Origin: Cryptomeria japonica
Lineage: Eukaryota; Streptophyta; Pinopsida; Cupressales; Cupressaceae
DNA length: 64,000 nucleotides
NCBI RefSeq assembly: GCF_030272615.1
Contig: NC_081414.1
Location: 48,910,501-48,974,500, forward strand
Direction of reading: 5' to 3'
Shown: piece by piece, positions 12,301 to 23,891 of the stretch
How the letters are laid out: each line of letters opens with the position of its first letter
How positions within the stretch are numbered: position 1 is the first letter of the stretch
Program-made: the position numbers and the translations under genes
The notes under the pieces: model-generated
What the model was told of the DNA's origin: nothing
Database searches by the model: none
What the model saw: only the letters and a program-made list of their open reading frames with translations

Positions 12301-13551
12301 CTTGGCTTTTGCAGCTCACAAGAACTACAAAGTTTATCAAATGGATATTAAATGTGCATTCTTGAATGGAGATCTTGAAGAGGAAGTCTATATTGAACAA
12401 CCTGATGGATTTTATTTGACAGATGACAATGATATGGTTTGCAGGTTAAGAAAAGCTTTGTATGGATTGAAACAAGCCCCAAGAGCTTGGTATGAAAGGT
12501 TGGATAAGTATCTTTTAAAGATTGGTTTTACTAAAGGAAATGCAGACAACAATTTATATTACAAGATAACTAATGATGACATCTTGATTATAGAAGTATT
12601 CATTGATGATATAATTTTTGGAGGAGAAGATGTATTATGTAAGGAATTTTCTATTAAAATGCAACAAGAATTTGAAATGTCTATGATTGGAGAAATAAAA
12701 TTCTTTTTAGGATTGCAGAATTCACAGACTGATAAAGGTATATTTTTGAGTCAATCCAAGTACCTGAAAGAGTTACTAAAGAAATTTGGAATGGAGAACT
12801 CTAAACTGGTAAGCACACCTATGACTACAAATGACAAATTATCTCAAAGGGATGAATCTACACCTGTTAATCCAACTAGATACAAATCTATGATAGGAGG
12901 TTTACTGTATTTGACACAAACCAGACCTGATATTATGAATGCAGTATGTATTGTTTCTATATTTCAAAGTAATCCTAGGGAAAATCATGGATCAACAGTA
13001 AAAAGGATTTTCTGGTACTTACAAGGCACTGTAAATCTTGGATTATGGTATCCTAGAGATGAAAATTTTGATCTATATGCATACACAGATGCAAATTGGG
13101 CAGGAGATGTGGATGATAGAAAAAGCACCACCGGTGGAGCATTCTTTCTTGGAAAGAGTTAGTTTCTTGGTTGAGTAAGAAATAGAGTTGTACATCTTTA
13201 TCAACAACAAAATCAGAATATGTTGTAGTAGCAACTAACTGTACACAGGTACTATGGCTTAAACAAATGTTGAAAGACATAAAGGTAAAATGCAAGGAAC
13301 CTATCACTATATATTGTGATAACACTGCAACAATTGATATATCTAAGAATCCGGTATTATATTCTAAAACAAAACATGTTTCTATCAAACTGAATTTTCT
13401 AAGGGAAAAAGTTGAAGAAAAGGAGATAAAACTGGTTTATGTGAATACTAAAGAACAACTTGCAGATATTTTCACAAAACCTCTGCCTAAGGAGACTTTT
13501 GAATATCTTAGAGATCAGCTTGGAGTAATACCACTACTGGTAGAAACTTAG
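9398..13551 (+). pseudogene. Copia-1 gag-pol polyprotein, broken
   Basis: One frame runs from the ATG at 9398 (MSTNYFRKDS) almost to the end. Domains in order: gag with UBN2-type sequence (about 9400-10080); zinc knuckle CFNCNKIGHMASRC (10220-10261); aspartic protease IIDSGCSHHM (Asp codon at 10523); integrase with CKECQFGK, DDE-type core and QQNGVVERKNR; reverse transcriptase ([22 protein letters not shown] at 12599-12610); RNase H ([18 protein letters not shown]). Lesions: TAG 9548, TGA 10550, TAG 11828, a one-base frameshift near 13155-13170 and TAG 13183. The first integrase catalytic Asp of HTDLCG is Tyr here (codon 11087), so the integrase would be dead even if read through. The final frame ends at 13551. 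Confidence 0.93.
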
Positions 13552-13884
13552 ACAGTTGATGATTGTCATCAACCGATAGAATTGAAAGACAAATCTTTTA
13601 CTCCGGTCTTTGATGAGGAAGCTACTTCTCAGGGGGAGTAGTTGGTATATTGAATTGATTGGTATTTTGTATATGAACTTGGTCTTATTATAACTTTGGC
13701 ATTTGATGTCAAAGGGGGAGAGATATCTATCAAAAAACACACTATCTTTTGGAGAAATTGGTATGAAAATATTTAGATAAACACATGTTGTTCCCAGGGG
13801 GAGAGATTGTAGTTTAGAGGAGATTGTTGGTTTTTGGTTTTTGGCATTTCTGTTTTGGCACTTTGATGGTTTTTCCATCTTGTG

Positions 13885-13947
13885 TTGCCATCAATGCCAA
13901 AGGGGGAGATTGTTGGTATTTTGGTATGGTTTTGTCATTGATGTCAA
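13885..13947 (+). promoter_or_regulatory. Copia-1 polypurine tract with flanking inverted repeat
   Basis: The polypurine tract AAAGGGGGAGAT (13899-13910) directly precedes the 3' LTR start at 13911 and primes plus-strand DNA. TTGCCATCAATGCCAA (13885-13900) on one side and TTGTCATTGATGTCAA (13932-13947) on the other pair as an inverted repeat at 14 of 16 positions. They enclose the tract and the LTR terminus. Further copies of the purine motif occur upstream, near 13632, 13712 and 13796. Confidence 0.75.
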
Positions 13948-14973
13948 CACCTACTAAAACACTAGTACTCTGGAGATCCAGCAACATTCACCGGCAAGCA
14001 AGTAACTATTGCACAGTTACTGGTATATGGTTCACCGGCATGATATAATGATCACCGACACTTGGAATGATATGGAAGACACCTGGTAATGTCGAAGACA
14101 TCATGTGGACACTTTGTTTTGAAGAATTAATCATTGGTATATTCATACTTGCATATTTGCTTTTTACCGACAAATAGGTCCAGGGTTATCTAGGGTTTCA
14201 CGGATAGGTTTATCTTTTCTAGACCAGCATGGCACGCTATGAAGATGATTTATTATTGTTGTAAATGCATTAAGCCGACATGTTTAATCGATTATTGCAT
14301 CGGATATTATATTGATTGTAAAATGTTTTTATTGTAATATCTTGTAGAGCCGACCTACTAAAATTGGTCCTAGGTTATGGTATAAATGTAAGATCTTATT
14401 TGTAAGATCAAATGTGGAATGCGAAAAAGAATTGTGTGAAGGTATATGCGAGATTAAGCAGAGGTATACACGAAGACATCATTTGAAGGTGAAGCTAGGT
14501 TTTTGTGAATGCATATCAACATTACACCGGTACTGAATCCAGCATATGAAGATGCTATTTTGTGCAGTACATTCTTATTGGATTTAACCATCCAACTGTA
14601 GTCAGTGTGACTCCCATTTTGTGATTGAGCAGTGAGCTCTAGGCTGTTGGCCTTTCTGCATGTGCATACCCCATTTATGTACACTTACTATCTATAGTAG
14701 TATCATCTGATTGTGGGTAAGGTTTCCCATCGTGGTTTTTCCCCTTACAGGGTTTCCACATACAAATACTGGTGTTATGTGTTGTGGATAAATTTTTATT
14801 TATGTTTCATGCATTAATCTTTACCGGTATAGCAATTTACTATTAACAAGTTGTCTACCGGCATACTTAACTGGTTTACCAGTATTAAGCATTAAGTTGG
14901 TTAAGTGGTTTTTGGTTTGAATTTATTAGACAACTGATTCACCCCCCCTCTCAGTTGTCTTCGGGACCTAACA
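13911..14973 (+). repeat. Copia-1 3' LTR
   Basis: This 1063-bp repeat starts TGTTGGTATTTTGGTATGG and ends GGGACCTAACA. It keeps several CCGG and CCGA sites that read CTGG or CCAA in the 5' LTR. The downstream flank begins with the GTCAA target duplication. Confidence 0.95.
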
Positions 14974-16200
14974 GTCAACACACCTTCCTATTACTCCTAA
15001 ATCATCACCTTCAATTTTGTATGCTACCTCATACACCAAAAACACTCAAGTTAGCTTCAGAGGATAGAATTGATATTGCAACTCATTCAAACATACTAAA
15101 AAATACAGTGCAGACCTCCATAACACTTGCAAATGCACAACATAACATCACCTTACATTGACAAAACTATACCTAAGTTCACTGCAATACCAAAAATATC
15201 AGAAAGCTGAAGAATGCAAATAATTCCTACAAATAGTTACACTATCACTGTAGAACCAACACTCAAACCGACACCAAATCAATTGCACATCAATTGAGAA
15301 CATGAAACCTTGGATATAATATTATTTTATAGCCACCAAAATAATATTACAACTGCAAGAAAAGATGAAGCAATGGGGCACAATGCAGACTAGAAAGCTG
15401 AACTCAATTTGTTCACCGAAATAGTCATAGTTAGTCAAAATCTACTGTGGACATCTGAATATATCTTCAATGCTCCGGAATAGACATAAGAATATTGTTA
15501 TATGGAGCCTAATCAGACTCAAATGTTAAATTTCCCCTTCTATTGGCACAGTTTCCCTCCAAATTATTTAATTGGGGTTTGGGGGCAACACCTGCAAGGC
15601 TTGGTCTAGGGGTAGCATCCCTTGCGCGTTCCCTACCGCGGTATAGGGCGGGGTCGAGGGGCAACGTCCTATGGGCCACAAACGAATTTTATTATTTTAT
15701 AAAGGAGTCAGGTGCTATTTTTTTTTTGGATGACATGTTGTAACCCTAATTTTTTAACCAACATAAGTCTTGATAAAAGGCTAAGGGTTGGGGTTTTTTT
15801 TGTAGAGAATTTTGTAGCATTTTTGCAGCGGTATTGAGTTGCAAGGGATTGCTGGTTGTAATCAATTCGATTTGCTAGATAATAATATTGGACTCTCTAT
15901 TTGGTGGATGTAGCCCGATTTTTGGGTGAACCACGTTAAAAATTGTCTCCTCATTATTATTATTTTTGTGTTTTTCATTTCTCTATTTAATCTTGATTTG
16001 CATATAATTGATATTTTCTGTGTGCAATTACTAAAAAAGACAACTGGATATATTATCTACTATCACCTCCATCAATATCCATATATCAATATGAACCTGT
16101 GATCATACAGGTCTGATACAACACCATTGGTTACATACTTTTGGGCCATCTTTCGAACCTTGGTTGACATCAATGACAACATAAAAACATATTTTCAACA
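14974..16200 (-). repeat. 5' part of the old element's 5' LTR, itself interrupted
   Basis: Sequence after Copia-1 continues the older LTR. Read on the minus strand the LTR starts at 16200 with TGTTGAAAATATG and soon reaches TTGTCATTGATGTCAA (16161-16176), the same motif near the start of other LTRs here. A separate plus-strand LTR-like piece lies inside it at about 15524-16050. Confidence 0.55.
15524..16050 (+). repeat. LTR-like fragment of another family
   Basis: It is more GC-rich than its surroundings. The block TGTTAAATTTCCCC, CAGTTTCCCTCC, TTTGGGGGCAACACC, a GGTATAGGGCGGGGTCGAGG segment, TTGGGTGAACCACGTTAA and GTGTTTTTCATTTCTC looks like the LTR of a plant LTR element. The right boundary and target duplication could not be fixed. 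A short reading frame across the GC-rich part is not taken as a gene. Confidence 0.4.
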
Positions 16201-16877
16201 AAATATTATGTGACTTTTTCCCTCAAGAGAGAATAAACTTATGAAATATTCCTTTATAATTAAAAGGGAGATTAAAGTATATGGTATTATGATCCTAATA
16301 TTAAAAGTGCGATTAATAAAGAAAAGCTATAAAAACCATTTAAAAAGGGAGAGGAATTTATTTAAAGGAAACTCTTACAAAAGGGTATGAATTTTATAAC
16401 GACGCTTGGGCTATTATTATAACCCATAAATTCCCCAAGAGTATGATCCTAATACACAAGAGTATGCAACTAATAGACCAAAAATTTCCTAATTGACCTT
16501 CCACACCTCTTCGACATACATATTGCACACCATGGTGCAATTGTTAGTTTTAGGCTAATGTCAAATTACTCCATCAATTGTCTTCTTTCACTTTCACTGC
16601 TAAAATATCTGTATATTTGTTTCAACATCAAAACAAAAATGATGGCAAACAAAAAGATAGTTGGATTGAGGTACTAGACAAGCCAAAAACCAAATAATAT
16701 CAATCACTAAGCTCCTTATGAAATCTAAACAAGAAGTAATCCTTTTATTATTTTCACAAAAAAAACAACTCATTAGTTTTTAGCAAATAGGTAGGGACTC
16801 CAGCTATATCATAGCTCTTGTTTGTATATATTTAAGTATTATTACATTAGGATTATTTTATTTTCTACATGAATTTT
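16201..16877. other. AT-rich spacer
   Basis: No coding signal is seen. AGAGTATG-type motifs recur around 16439-16465 (AAGAGTATGATCCTAATACA, then AAGAGTATGCAAC). Nothing else is recognisable. Confidence 0.5.
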
Positions 16878-17689
16878 TGATGCAGGAGCATCCCCGGTCT
16901 ATGAGCAATCTTGCATCAACCAAAAATATTTCCTTTCAGTTTAGTTCTTGTTTAGTTCAGTGTGTAGTTTTCTGTGTTCTTACCGGTAGTTGCTTGTTTT
17001 TCATTGCAGATCCTATTTTCGGTTTCTAGGTCAGTTCATTTGCTTAATTCCATATTTTCAGTCCATTTGGATTCTTTTCCAGCTAGTTATCGCTCCCGGT
17101 TGACTGTTTCTGGGTTCCAGGACAATTTTTGTGCTCATTGGTTAACCTTCATTACTGGAGCGGTTATTGGCATGTGGATCTATTTGGGGTCTTGTCCGAT
17201 GTTCTTTGGTGTGTGGCCATCCTTCCTATTGATCCGATCTTCTTGGTTGTTATTTTCTGGAAGGATTTATTTCATTCTTAGGGCCGACCTTGTTGCATGT
17301 TTCATTTTCCTGCATTGGTAAATGTAATCTTTTATGGTCGACCCAGATATGTTCCAGAGGGTATATATATATAGAACTATGTAATCATTTGTAGGACAAA
17401 GGAAGTAGAAAAATCAGAATAAGGATTGAGATTGGTAATTAGTGCTCCAGTTGATTCTGAGAGTCCCGGTTGGATTGTATCTAGCTTGTAGCCTACATGT
17501 AACCGGTTAACTACCAGATGTTTTATGATGATTGTATGATGATAACCGGTTGGTTGCCAAAATTTCTCAGGCAATAACATGATCTGTTGCTGTCATCTTG
17601 CTATGTTTTCTTGTTGCTTTCACTGTGTTACTCTTGCTGCATAATCTGGTTAATTCTCTTTGAGGGTTTTACTGGTTATGGATGCATCA
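16878..17689 (+). mobile_element. Solo LTR with ATTTT target-site duplication
   Basis: This 812-bp block begins TGATGCAGGAGCATCCCCGG and ends GGATGCATCA, so the ends mirror each other (TGATGC / GCATCA). ATTTT directly flanks both sides (16873-16877 and 17690-17694). The start resembles the Gypsy LTR at 27283 (TGGTGCAGGAGCACC), which likewise ends in GCATCA, so a Ty3/Gypsy origin is likely. Several CCGGT sites give it a base use unlike the AT-rich flanks. No coding content is present. Confidence 0.75.
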
Positions 17690-20600
17690 ATTTTAATATT
17701 TAACTAAGAAATATTTTTATTTTATTTACATATAGTTAAGAATTTTGTAGTTTGAGTTCATATATATGGTTTGTGTTTTGATTTTTATGTGCCTAGTATA
17801 ATTACATAAGATCCCAAATACTATCCAAACCTATAAATTGAAGCACTTTTTGGGAGGGTTATAATTATTGATAAAATATTTAATTTTTAAATTATGAAAT
17901 TTATAAATATTTTTTAAGAGAAGCTAATTTTCACAAATATAGTATTGATTTTAATTTTATAAAGTAAAACTACATCTTTAATATTTACACTGAGTAACTA
18001 TAGTTAAAGCGATGACATATAAAAACAATAAATAAACTAGTACATATATCTTAAATATGTCTATCTAAAGAAATGATGAGAGATATCAATTGAAACTATT
18101 TTATTTATTTTCAATTTTAAACTTTGTATCATTATTTAAAAAATCATAAAAATTAAAAATTATAAAATTTAGTTTTGAATTGAATTAATTATTCTTAATG
18201 ACTATTAATATTTTTCTTTAGAAATATTTGTTATACATCCATCTAAAATTTATAATTTTGATGAGGGTATATCTTTTTCTTATGTAGTGTTTGTTTTGAA
18301 AATATCGCATTTATAATTAAAATTAATATTTTGACATGTAAATGGTTGTCAAATTTAAGCTAAAAAGGTAAGAGTTTTTGTTAACACAATTAACCATTAC
18401 ACCCACCCCTTGCTACCATTGTAGAATGCCTCTTAATAATTGTAATGATATCTCTCACATATTTTACATATATTTTTCTAAAGATATATATGCTAGTGAA
18501 GATAAATGGTGAAATGTTAGGTCTTAATCTATCCTAAAAAAATATTAGATACAAATAAATAAGACTTATTGTTAAAATATTAAATAATTCATGTTGCAGG
18601 CACCTATTCCAAATATTTTATTTACTACATGGATACATAGTAAAAAAAAATATGTACACAATCATGACATAAAACTTATGACACAAGGTCACTCCTCAAA
18701 GTCACATGTGCAATGTCTAGAAAGTCAAATAACATAAATAATAAGAAAGCTTCTTAAGCAACCAAAGCAATACCAGTGGAAGATGGAGGGCGATCTACTT
18801 GCCCAATATATTAGTAGGGTCTGGGGTGACATGAAGAAGAGACCACCCCTCATTAGCATTCGTCTCTCCCTCCTCTTTATCTTCATTCCTTAGGTGAAAT
18901 CACTAAGCCAACCAAGGGAGCCATTTAGAAGATCACTACAACCAACCAAGAGAGCCACTTAGAAGAGTCACATAATTAGGCTAAAACATAACTTTTATAG
19001 AATGTGTAATTATATAAATTTATAAACTTTAAAATGAAAAATATAAAACTTAAAATATCATAAGATTTTACTAAAATTATTAAAAAATTTAAAATATCTT
19101 ATAATTTAAATAAAGTTAAAAAATATCAACTGTTATCCCTTTACTTTTTAAAATTATATTTAAGAAAAATATATAAAAAAGAATAATTTAAAGGGATAAT
19201 GGTGGTTTAGATATCATCTTTCCATAATTGTTACAAATTATGAAAGGGTGTGACTTTTGTAACCATCCTTATTTGCATTCATTCTTTAAATGTTTACTTG
19301 ATTTTTTATTTTTTTTGAATTACTTGAATTAATTATTACTACTTATAAATGTTATAAATATTTGTATAATCAAATGCATATTAATGTTGATAATATTTGA
19401 AGGATTAATTCTTGTTGCACAATGCCAATTTCTATGTATCAAAGTTTTATTAAATATATAAGCAAATAAATTTAGTTTTTTTTTTAATCTTACTTTTGAT
19501 ATTACATAAGAACATTATATCTATTAATAAATCATTAACTTTGGGTAAATAAAAGTTACTTAAGTAAAAGAACAAATACCCTAATACATTTAGCACCAAT
19601 CTTTTCTTTATATAAGCACTCTATTATATTCATCTAATCCATAGATTTATTACATGTATTCATACACATACTCAAACATAGTCACTCTACATCTACATAT
19701 GATTGCTTTCCCTAATCCCATCCAGGGTCATATTTATAGTCACAAAGTCAACATCATGCCTAGAAATTTCCCTTATTTTTATAAAATTCAAAAAATGATT
19801 GGCCCCCTTTATTTTCCTACCAAATCACTATGTACTCTTTTATTAAGTTTGATGGTATCATGCACTAATATTTAAAAACATTCATTTATCATCTATATAT
19901 ATCATCTAGAATACATTAGTTGTCCCTTATTTTAGATTATTAAAGCATCAATCAATAAGAAAAGATTTGGATCCACTACACTAAAAGGACTAACATATCA
20001 ATAATGATATTTTATTTGGATTATATGTTTTCATCAAACTATTTCATATGTATCAAGGGTTGACCTAGGAGAACATGTCTCCTTACAACATTACAACAAC
20101 TCTTAAAGGTACTTAAATATTACTCAATAGATATTAGAAAATAAAACAAAAGATCATTAACCAAACAAACAAGATAGAGGAAAAATCCATGATCACATAC
20201 CTAACCTAGAGCCTTGCAAACTTGATCCTAGATTGAGCAAAGGTTCAACACAAGGCATTGGTAAAAATATTGCACTTTTTGGGTGAAGATAGTCAATGTT
20301 CAAAATTTTCATCAAATAACACTCATTCTTCAATCATGAAGCTAAATACTTATCCAAGCCTTACATTTTATTTACATTATGTAGTATTTAATTTTAAAAT
20401 GCATTAGCTCATAATTAGCATACGTTAAGTCTAAGATAATTATACTTACGTGTATGAATTTTATTGTATTAACCTATATCACACTTAAAGAAAGCATGTT
20501 TTCCATTACACTAGGCAACCTTGCTCACTAATAAAAGAACATGACTTTACATTATCTGTTTTGAAATATCAAATAATTTAACAGCTAAAAAAAGTTACTA

Positions 20601-22531
20601 ATAAAGTAAAACATTTATATCTTTTAAAAATAAATAAAATATAAATAATTAATTATTATTTAACCAATAAACAAAACTTGAATCTGACTTGATTGGTGAG
20701 AGCTTCCTGTATAATTAATTTTTTTTAATTAATTTATTTAATATTAAAATAGAATAAATTATATATAACTACTAAATCATGCCTCGCAACCTTATTGAGA
20801 AAAATAACCATCTTTACCAATAACATTTTGGAGGCAGCTTCCATATCATTCCAAAATATCAAATAATGGCTTTTACCAAACCTTTTCAAATTATACACCC
20901 ATTTTATAATTTTTAAAAATTTTTAATACTAAAAGAGGATTTTCTTGGTTTTGTCTTTAAACTATTATTTCAATGGAAAGACTTCATCTATGGCGGCTAT
21001 AACTGCCAAGAAACTTCTAGTAAAATCGACCATTCTTAATTAAAACATCTTATTTTTGGAGGGGTTCATCATGTTTTTTGATATTTGTTTTTCTTTTGTT
21101 CTCAAGCTAATTTTAAAGAACTATTTTTTCTAGAAACAATGGATAAAGAATCACTATCTTGAGAAGAATCTATTGCCTTAATTTTTTCTTTTTCTTTTGT
21201 CCACTATGAGAGATTATATTATACTTGGGCACCTCATTAGGCCTTGTTGTTGAGACCTAGTTTCTTTCTACCCACCTAAGATATACTTAAGGGGGCAATG
21301 CTATTTTAGAATATTTTGTGATATATTTCCTCATGGGTTTTTTCCCTTCTTTAAGCTTGCTTGGGTGTGTCTTTTAGCCTTTTTCTTGCATGAAACTTGC
21401 ATTCCACTTTTTTAGGTGGCAATTTCTCTCCTTTGGTCTATAAATATGTACATAAATTAAAAATTATTATATCGAGGATTATTCCATATCTTTGTGTTAT
21501 CTTGTTTCTTGCACCTTTTTAAAATTCTAAAAAACTTGTAGGGTGTATGATTGCTTGTTTTCATTGCCTATTTAGTATTGACATCAATTTGATATATCTT
21601 GGTAAAATCTACACACCATCCATAGGTCAAAAAGAATGAGTTGTAGAAAAAAAGGAAATTTTTATAGAAATTTCTAAAATTTATGTGGAGTGGTATGTGT
21701 TTCAATTATTGATTTTTGGCAGAAGTTATAAATATTAGTTATTTTTATGATTAATCCATCTCCTTGTTCAACTTTTGTTGACAATTTTTTTATAGTATGG
21801 ACAAATGACAAGCCCTCTATTTTGTATGCAATGATCCTTCATTGTGCTTTTTATGTTCATGTTCTCAAGGTAATTGATCTAAATTTAATCTAAAAGATCA
21901 AAAATATATTTTAGATGGACATGCTCAAGAACAAATAGATGACGTAGATGGTGGATAACAAGAAGAGGGTTTAGATGATATTTTAAAATGAAATTATGTA
22001 GAATGAGCATACAATAGAATAGTTAGAGATCCTTACTCCTTCCTTGATGAGGTCTATGCGATAGAAAAACATAATTTAAAAGTTATAGTTCAAGTTGTTT
22101 TATCAAAGTATTGATGATGAATTTAGATCTTTTAAGGAGCCTCTCTCTTGAAGGATAGTGATTATTTTATGTATTACATGTAGGAGGAAACGATGGCCTA
22201 TGATAATTTGTTATATGAGGGAAAAAAATCACTGGTTGCAATTAGGTACATAAAAATAAAATTTATGTAGATAGATTGTTAGAGTTTTACAAGGCTAGAA
22301 TAGTTGTTATTCCTAAAGAGAGGGAGTCAATTTCAATAAAATTTTATTTTATATTTCTAAATTATTTTCTATTAGATTCTTATTATCTATTGTTTTAGTT
22401 TATGTTTTTAAGATTGAGCAAATGATTATTAAGAGTGTTTTCTTGCATAGATATCTTGAGAAGGAGATTTATATGTACACATCAATTTTGTATTCAAGGA
22501 CAAGTAAAAATAGTTTATAGGTTAAATTGAT
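17690..22531. other. AT-rich gene-empty stretch
   Basis: There is no convincing gene. A short direct duplication near 18905-18970 repeats AACCAAGGGAGCCATTTAGA as AACCAAGAGAGCCACTTAGA. At about 21240-21560, AAGGGGGCAATGCTATTTTA, a TATAAATATG box and CTTGCATGAAACTTGCATTC look like LTR-type sequence, with no ends found. Around 21930-22290 a heavily stopped coding-like texture on the + strand (for example RDPYSFLDEVYAIEKHNLK) suggests an eroded, unidentified ORF. Everything else is low-complexity A/T sequence. Confidence 0.45.
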
Positions 22532-23891
22532 CATAATGAGTAAAAGTACAAATTTGTCTCACACTTTTAGTCAACAAGATAGTTTTGAGAAAAAAACTAT
22601 TTTACCCTAAATATTTTTGAGTGAATTAGTTTTGCACAAAATCAAGTAACACAAGTTTAGTTTCAAGAGAAACTCTTTTATTTAAAACCATCAAATAAAT
22701 TTATTTTGTATTAAAATTTTAAAATGAAGTTTGATTTATGTATATAAATTTTGTGTGAAAATGTTTCAATAAAGATAGTGTCAATTATTGAAACCATTTT
22801 CCCAAAACTGTTTGTGTGGTTGTCTTCTAGTTTAACCTCTCTTTTATTAGAAAAATAATAAAAAAATGTTTCAACTATTGAATTATTCAATGATAGATAC
22901 TATTGGAAGCAAAATTTTAATTTTTAATTCTTTTTAATTATTTTAAAATATAAGGTACATTGGACATGAGAATACCATCCAAAAGGGTACCATGTTTTCT
23001 TAAATGATATAAAATATAAATTAAAATTAGCATCTCATAAAAGCTATGATGTTTTTATTATATTATTTTAAAAAAAAACTTTTTATGCACTATAATTTCA
23101 TGTGAAGAGAAGAAATAGAGATTTTTTTTCCTTTTTATAATATCACATAAACTTCATTTTTAAAAAAAAATTAGGAACTAATATTCTTTTCTTGAAATTA
23201 TAAAAAACATTGAATTAATTAAATAAATTAAAAAATCATAAACATAAATTAAATTAAGAGTTCTAGATTTGGTTAGTTTACATTATTTTAAAATTCAACA
23301 AATAATTATCATTTTTAGTTTGTTGAAATTTAAAAATTATATAAGAATGCAAGCGTGATACACATATAATTTTTTTAATATTTGAATAAAAGTAAACTTT
23401 TGTCACACTTTTATATAGGAATAGGCCAACTCAACAAAATCGTGACTGTATAAAAGTGACTTTTATGTTTTGAATTTCAAAATGATGTAAACTAATGAAA
23501 TGTAGAACTATTAATGCACTTTATGCTTGTAATTTAAAAAAAAATTAATAAAAATGGTTTGATATTTTTTTTTCATAAATTTAAGAGCTAAATTTGAATT
23601 GCTAAAATTTTTAGAGAAAAGTGAGATTGAATTATTGTCACAAAAAATAAAAGAAAATAATTTCATTTTTCATAGATTTAATAACTTCAAATATCTAGTA
23701 CATGGAAAAAATAATTTAGTTTTCACTGAATATTTATCTCATAATAATATTTTAAAATCAAACTTATTTGATATTATTTTATCATTTAAAAAATAAAATT
23801 CTAGCTCAAATATCTTCACCCAAAATAATTTCAGCATAAACTATTTATTTGACTGAAAGTGTGAAATATTTTTGTGCTTTTATCTCATTAT
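22532..23891. mobile_element. Element with long terminal inverted repeats, non-coding
   Basis: The left end (CATAATGAG, AAAAGTACAAATTTG, CTCACACTTTTAGTCAA) reappears as its reverse complement at the right end, where the + strand reads TTGACTGAAAGTGTGA ... TGCTTTTATCTCATTATATG. Similarity continues inward for more than 100 bases per arm, imperfectly. No transposase frame is visible, so this would be a MITE-like or fold-back DNA element. No clean target duplication was found, and the exact ends are uncertain by several bases. Confidence 0.5.
23220..23545. repeat. Second, inner fold-back repeat
   Basis: The arm AGTTCTAGATTTGGTTAGTT continuing to AAAATTCAA (23259-23298) is repeated inverted at 23472-23511 (TTGAATTTCAAAATGATGTA ... 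GTAGAACT), about 35 of 40 positions. An inner pair around TATAAAAGTG / CACTTTTATA also folds. The centre (about 23385) differs from that of the enclosing element, so this may be a separate insertion. Confidence 0.45.

Larger units (their letters stand above)
8287..14973 (+). mobile_element. Copia-1: complete Ty1/Copia retrotransposon
   Basis: The element is 6687 bp. Two LTRs of 1054 and 1063 bp flank an internal region with a PBS (9343-9354), a broken gag-pol (9398-13551) and a polypurine tract (13899-13910). The target duplication GTCAA is exact at 8282-8286 and 14974-14978. The order protease, integrase, reverse transcriptase, RNase H places it in Ty1/Copia; the finer lineage is not certain. 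It inserted into the LTR of the older minus-strand element. The two LTRs differ by roughly 5% over the stretches I compared by eye, mainly C/T and G/A changes at CCGG-type sites. Confidence 0.95.
1258..16200 (-). mobile_element. Old minus-strand LTR element, pol not seen, cut by later insertions
   Basis: Read on the minus strand, the element begins with a TGTTGAAAATA LTR start at 16200. The LTR ends at 7578 in GTTTAACA, next to a primer-binding site (7575-7564). A gag-like relic with four CCHC knuckles follows (7509 to about 6450), then a long unrecognised ORF (6072-1396). No protease, integrase, reverse transcriptase or RNase H motif was recognised in it. The 3' LTR is missing: sequence switches to the purine repeat near 1257. 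Later insertions are a solo LTR at 2452-4229, Copia-1 at 8287-14973 and an LTR-like piece near 15.5-16.05 kb. It may be non-autonomous, or its pol may be lost beyond the truncation. Confidence 0.6.

Noticed and set aside
15543-15743. 66-codon frame in the GC-rich piece
   Set aside because: It is part of an LTR-like block, and similar short frames commonly appear in such LTRs; there is no start or stop context of a gene.
16974-17321. 115-codon hydrophobic frame that looks like a membrane protein
   Set aside because: It lies wholly inside the solo LTR at 16878-17689; T-rich LTR sequence gives Phe/Leu-rich text.
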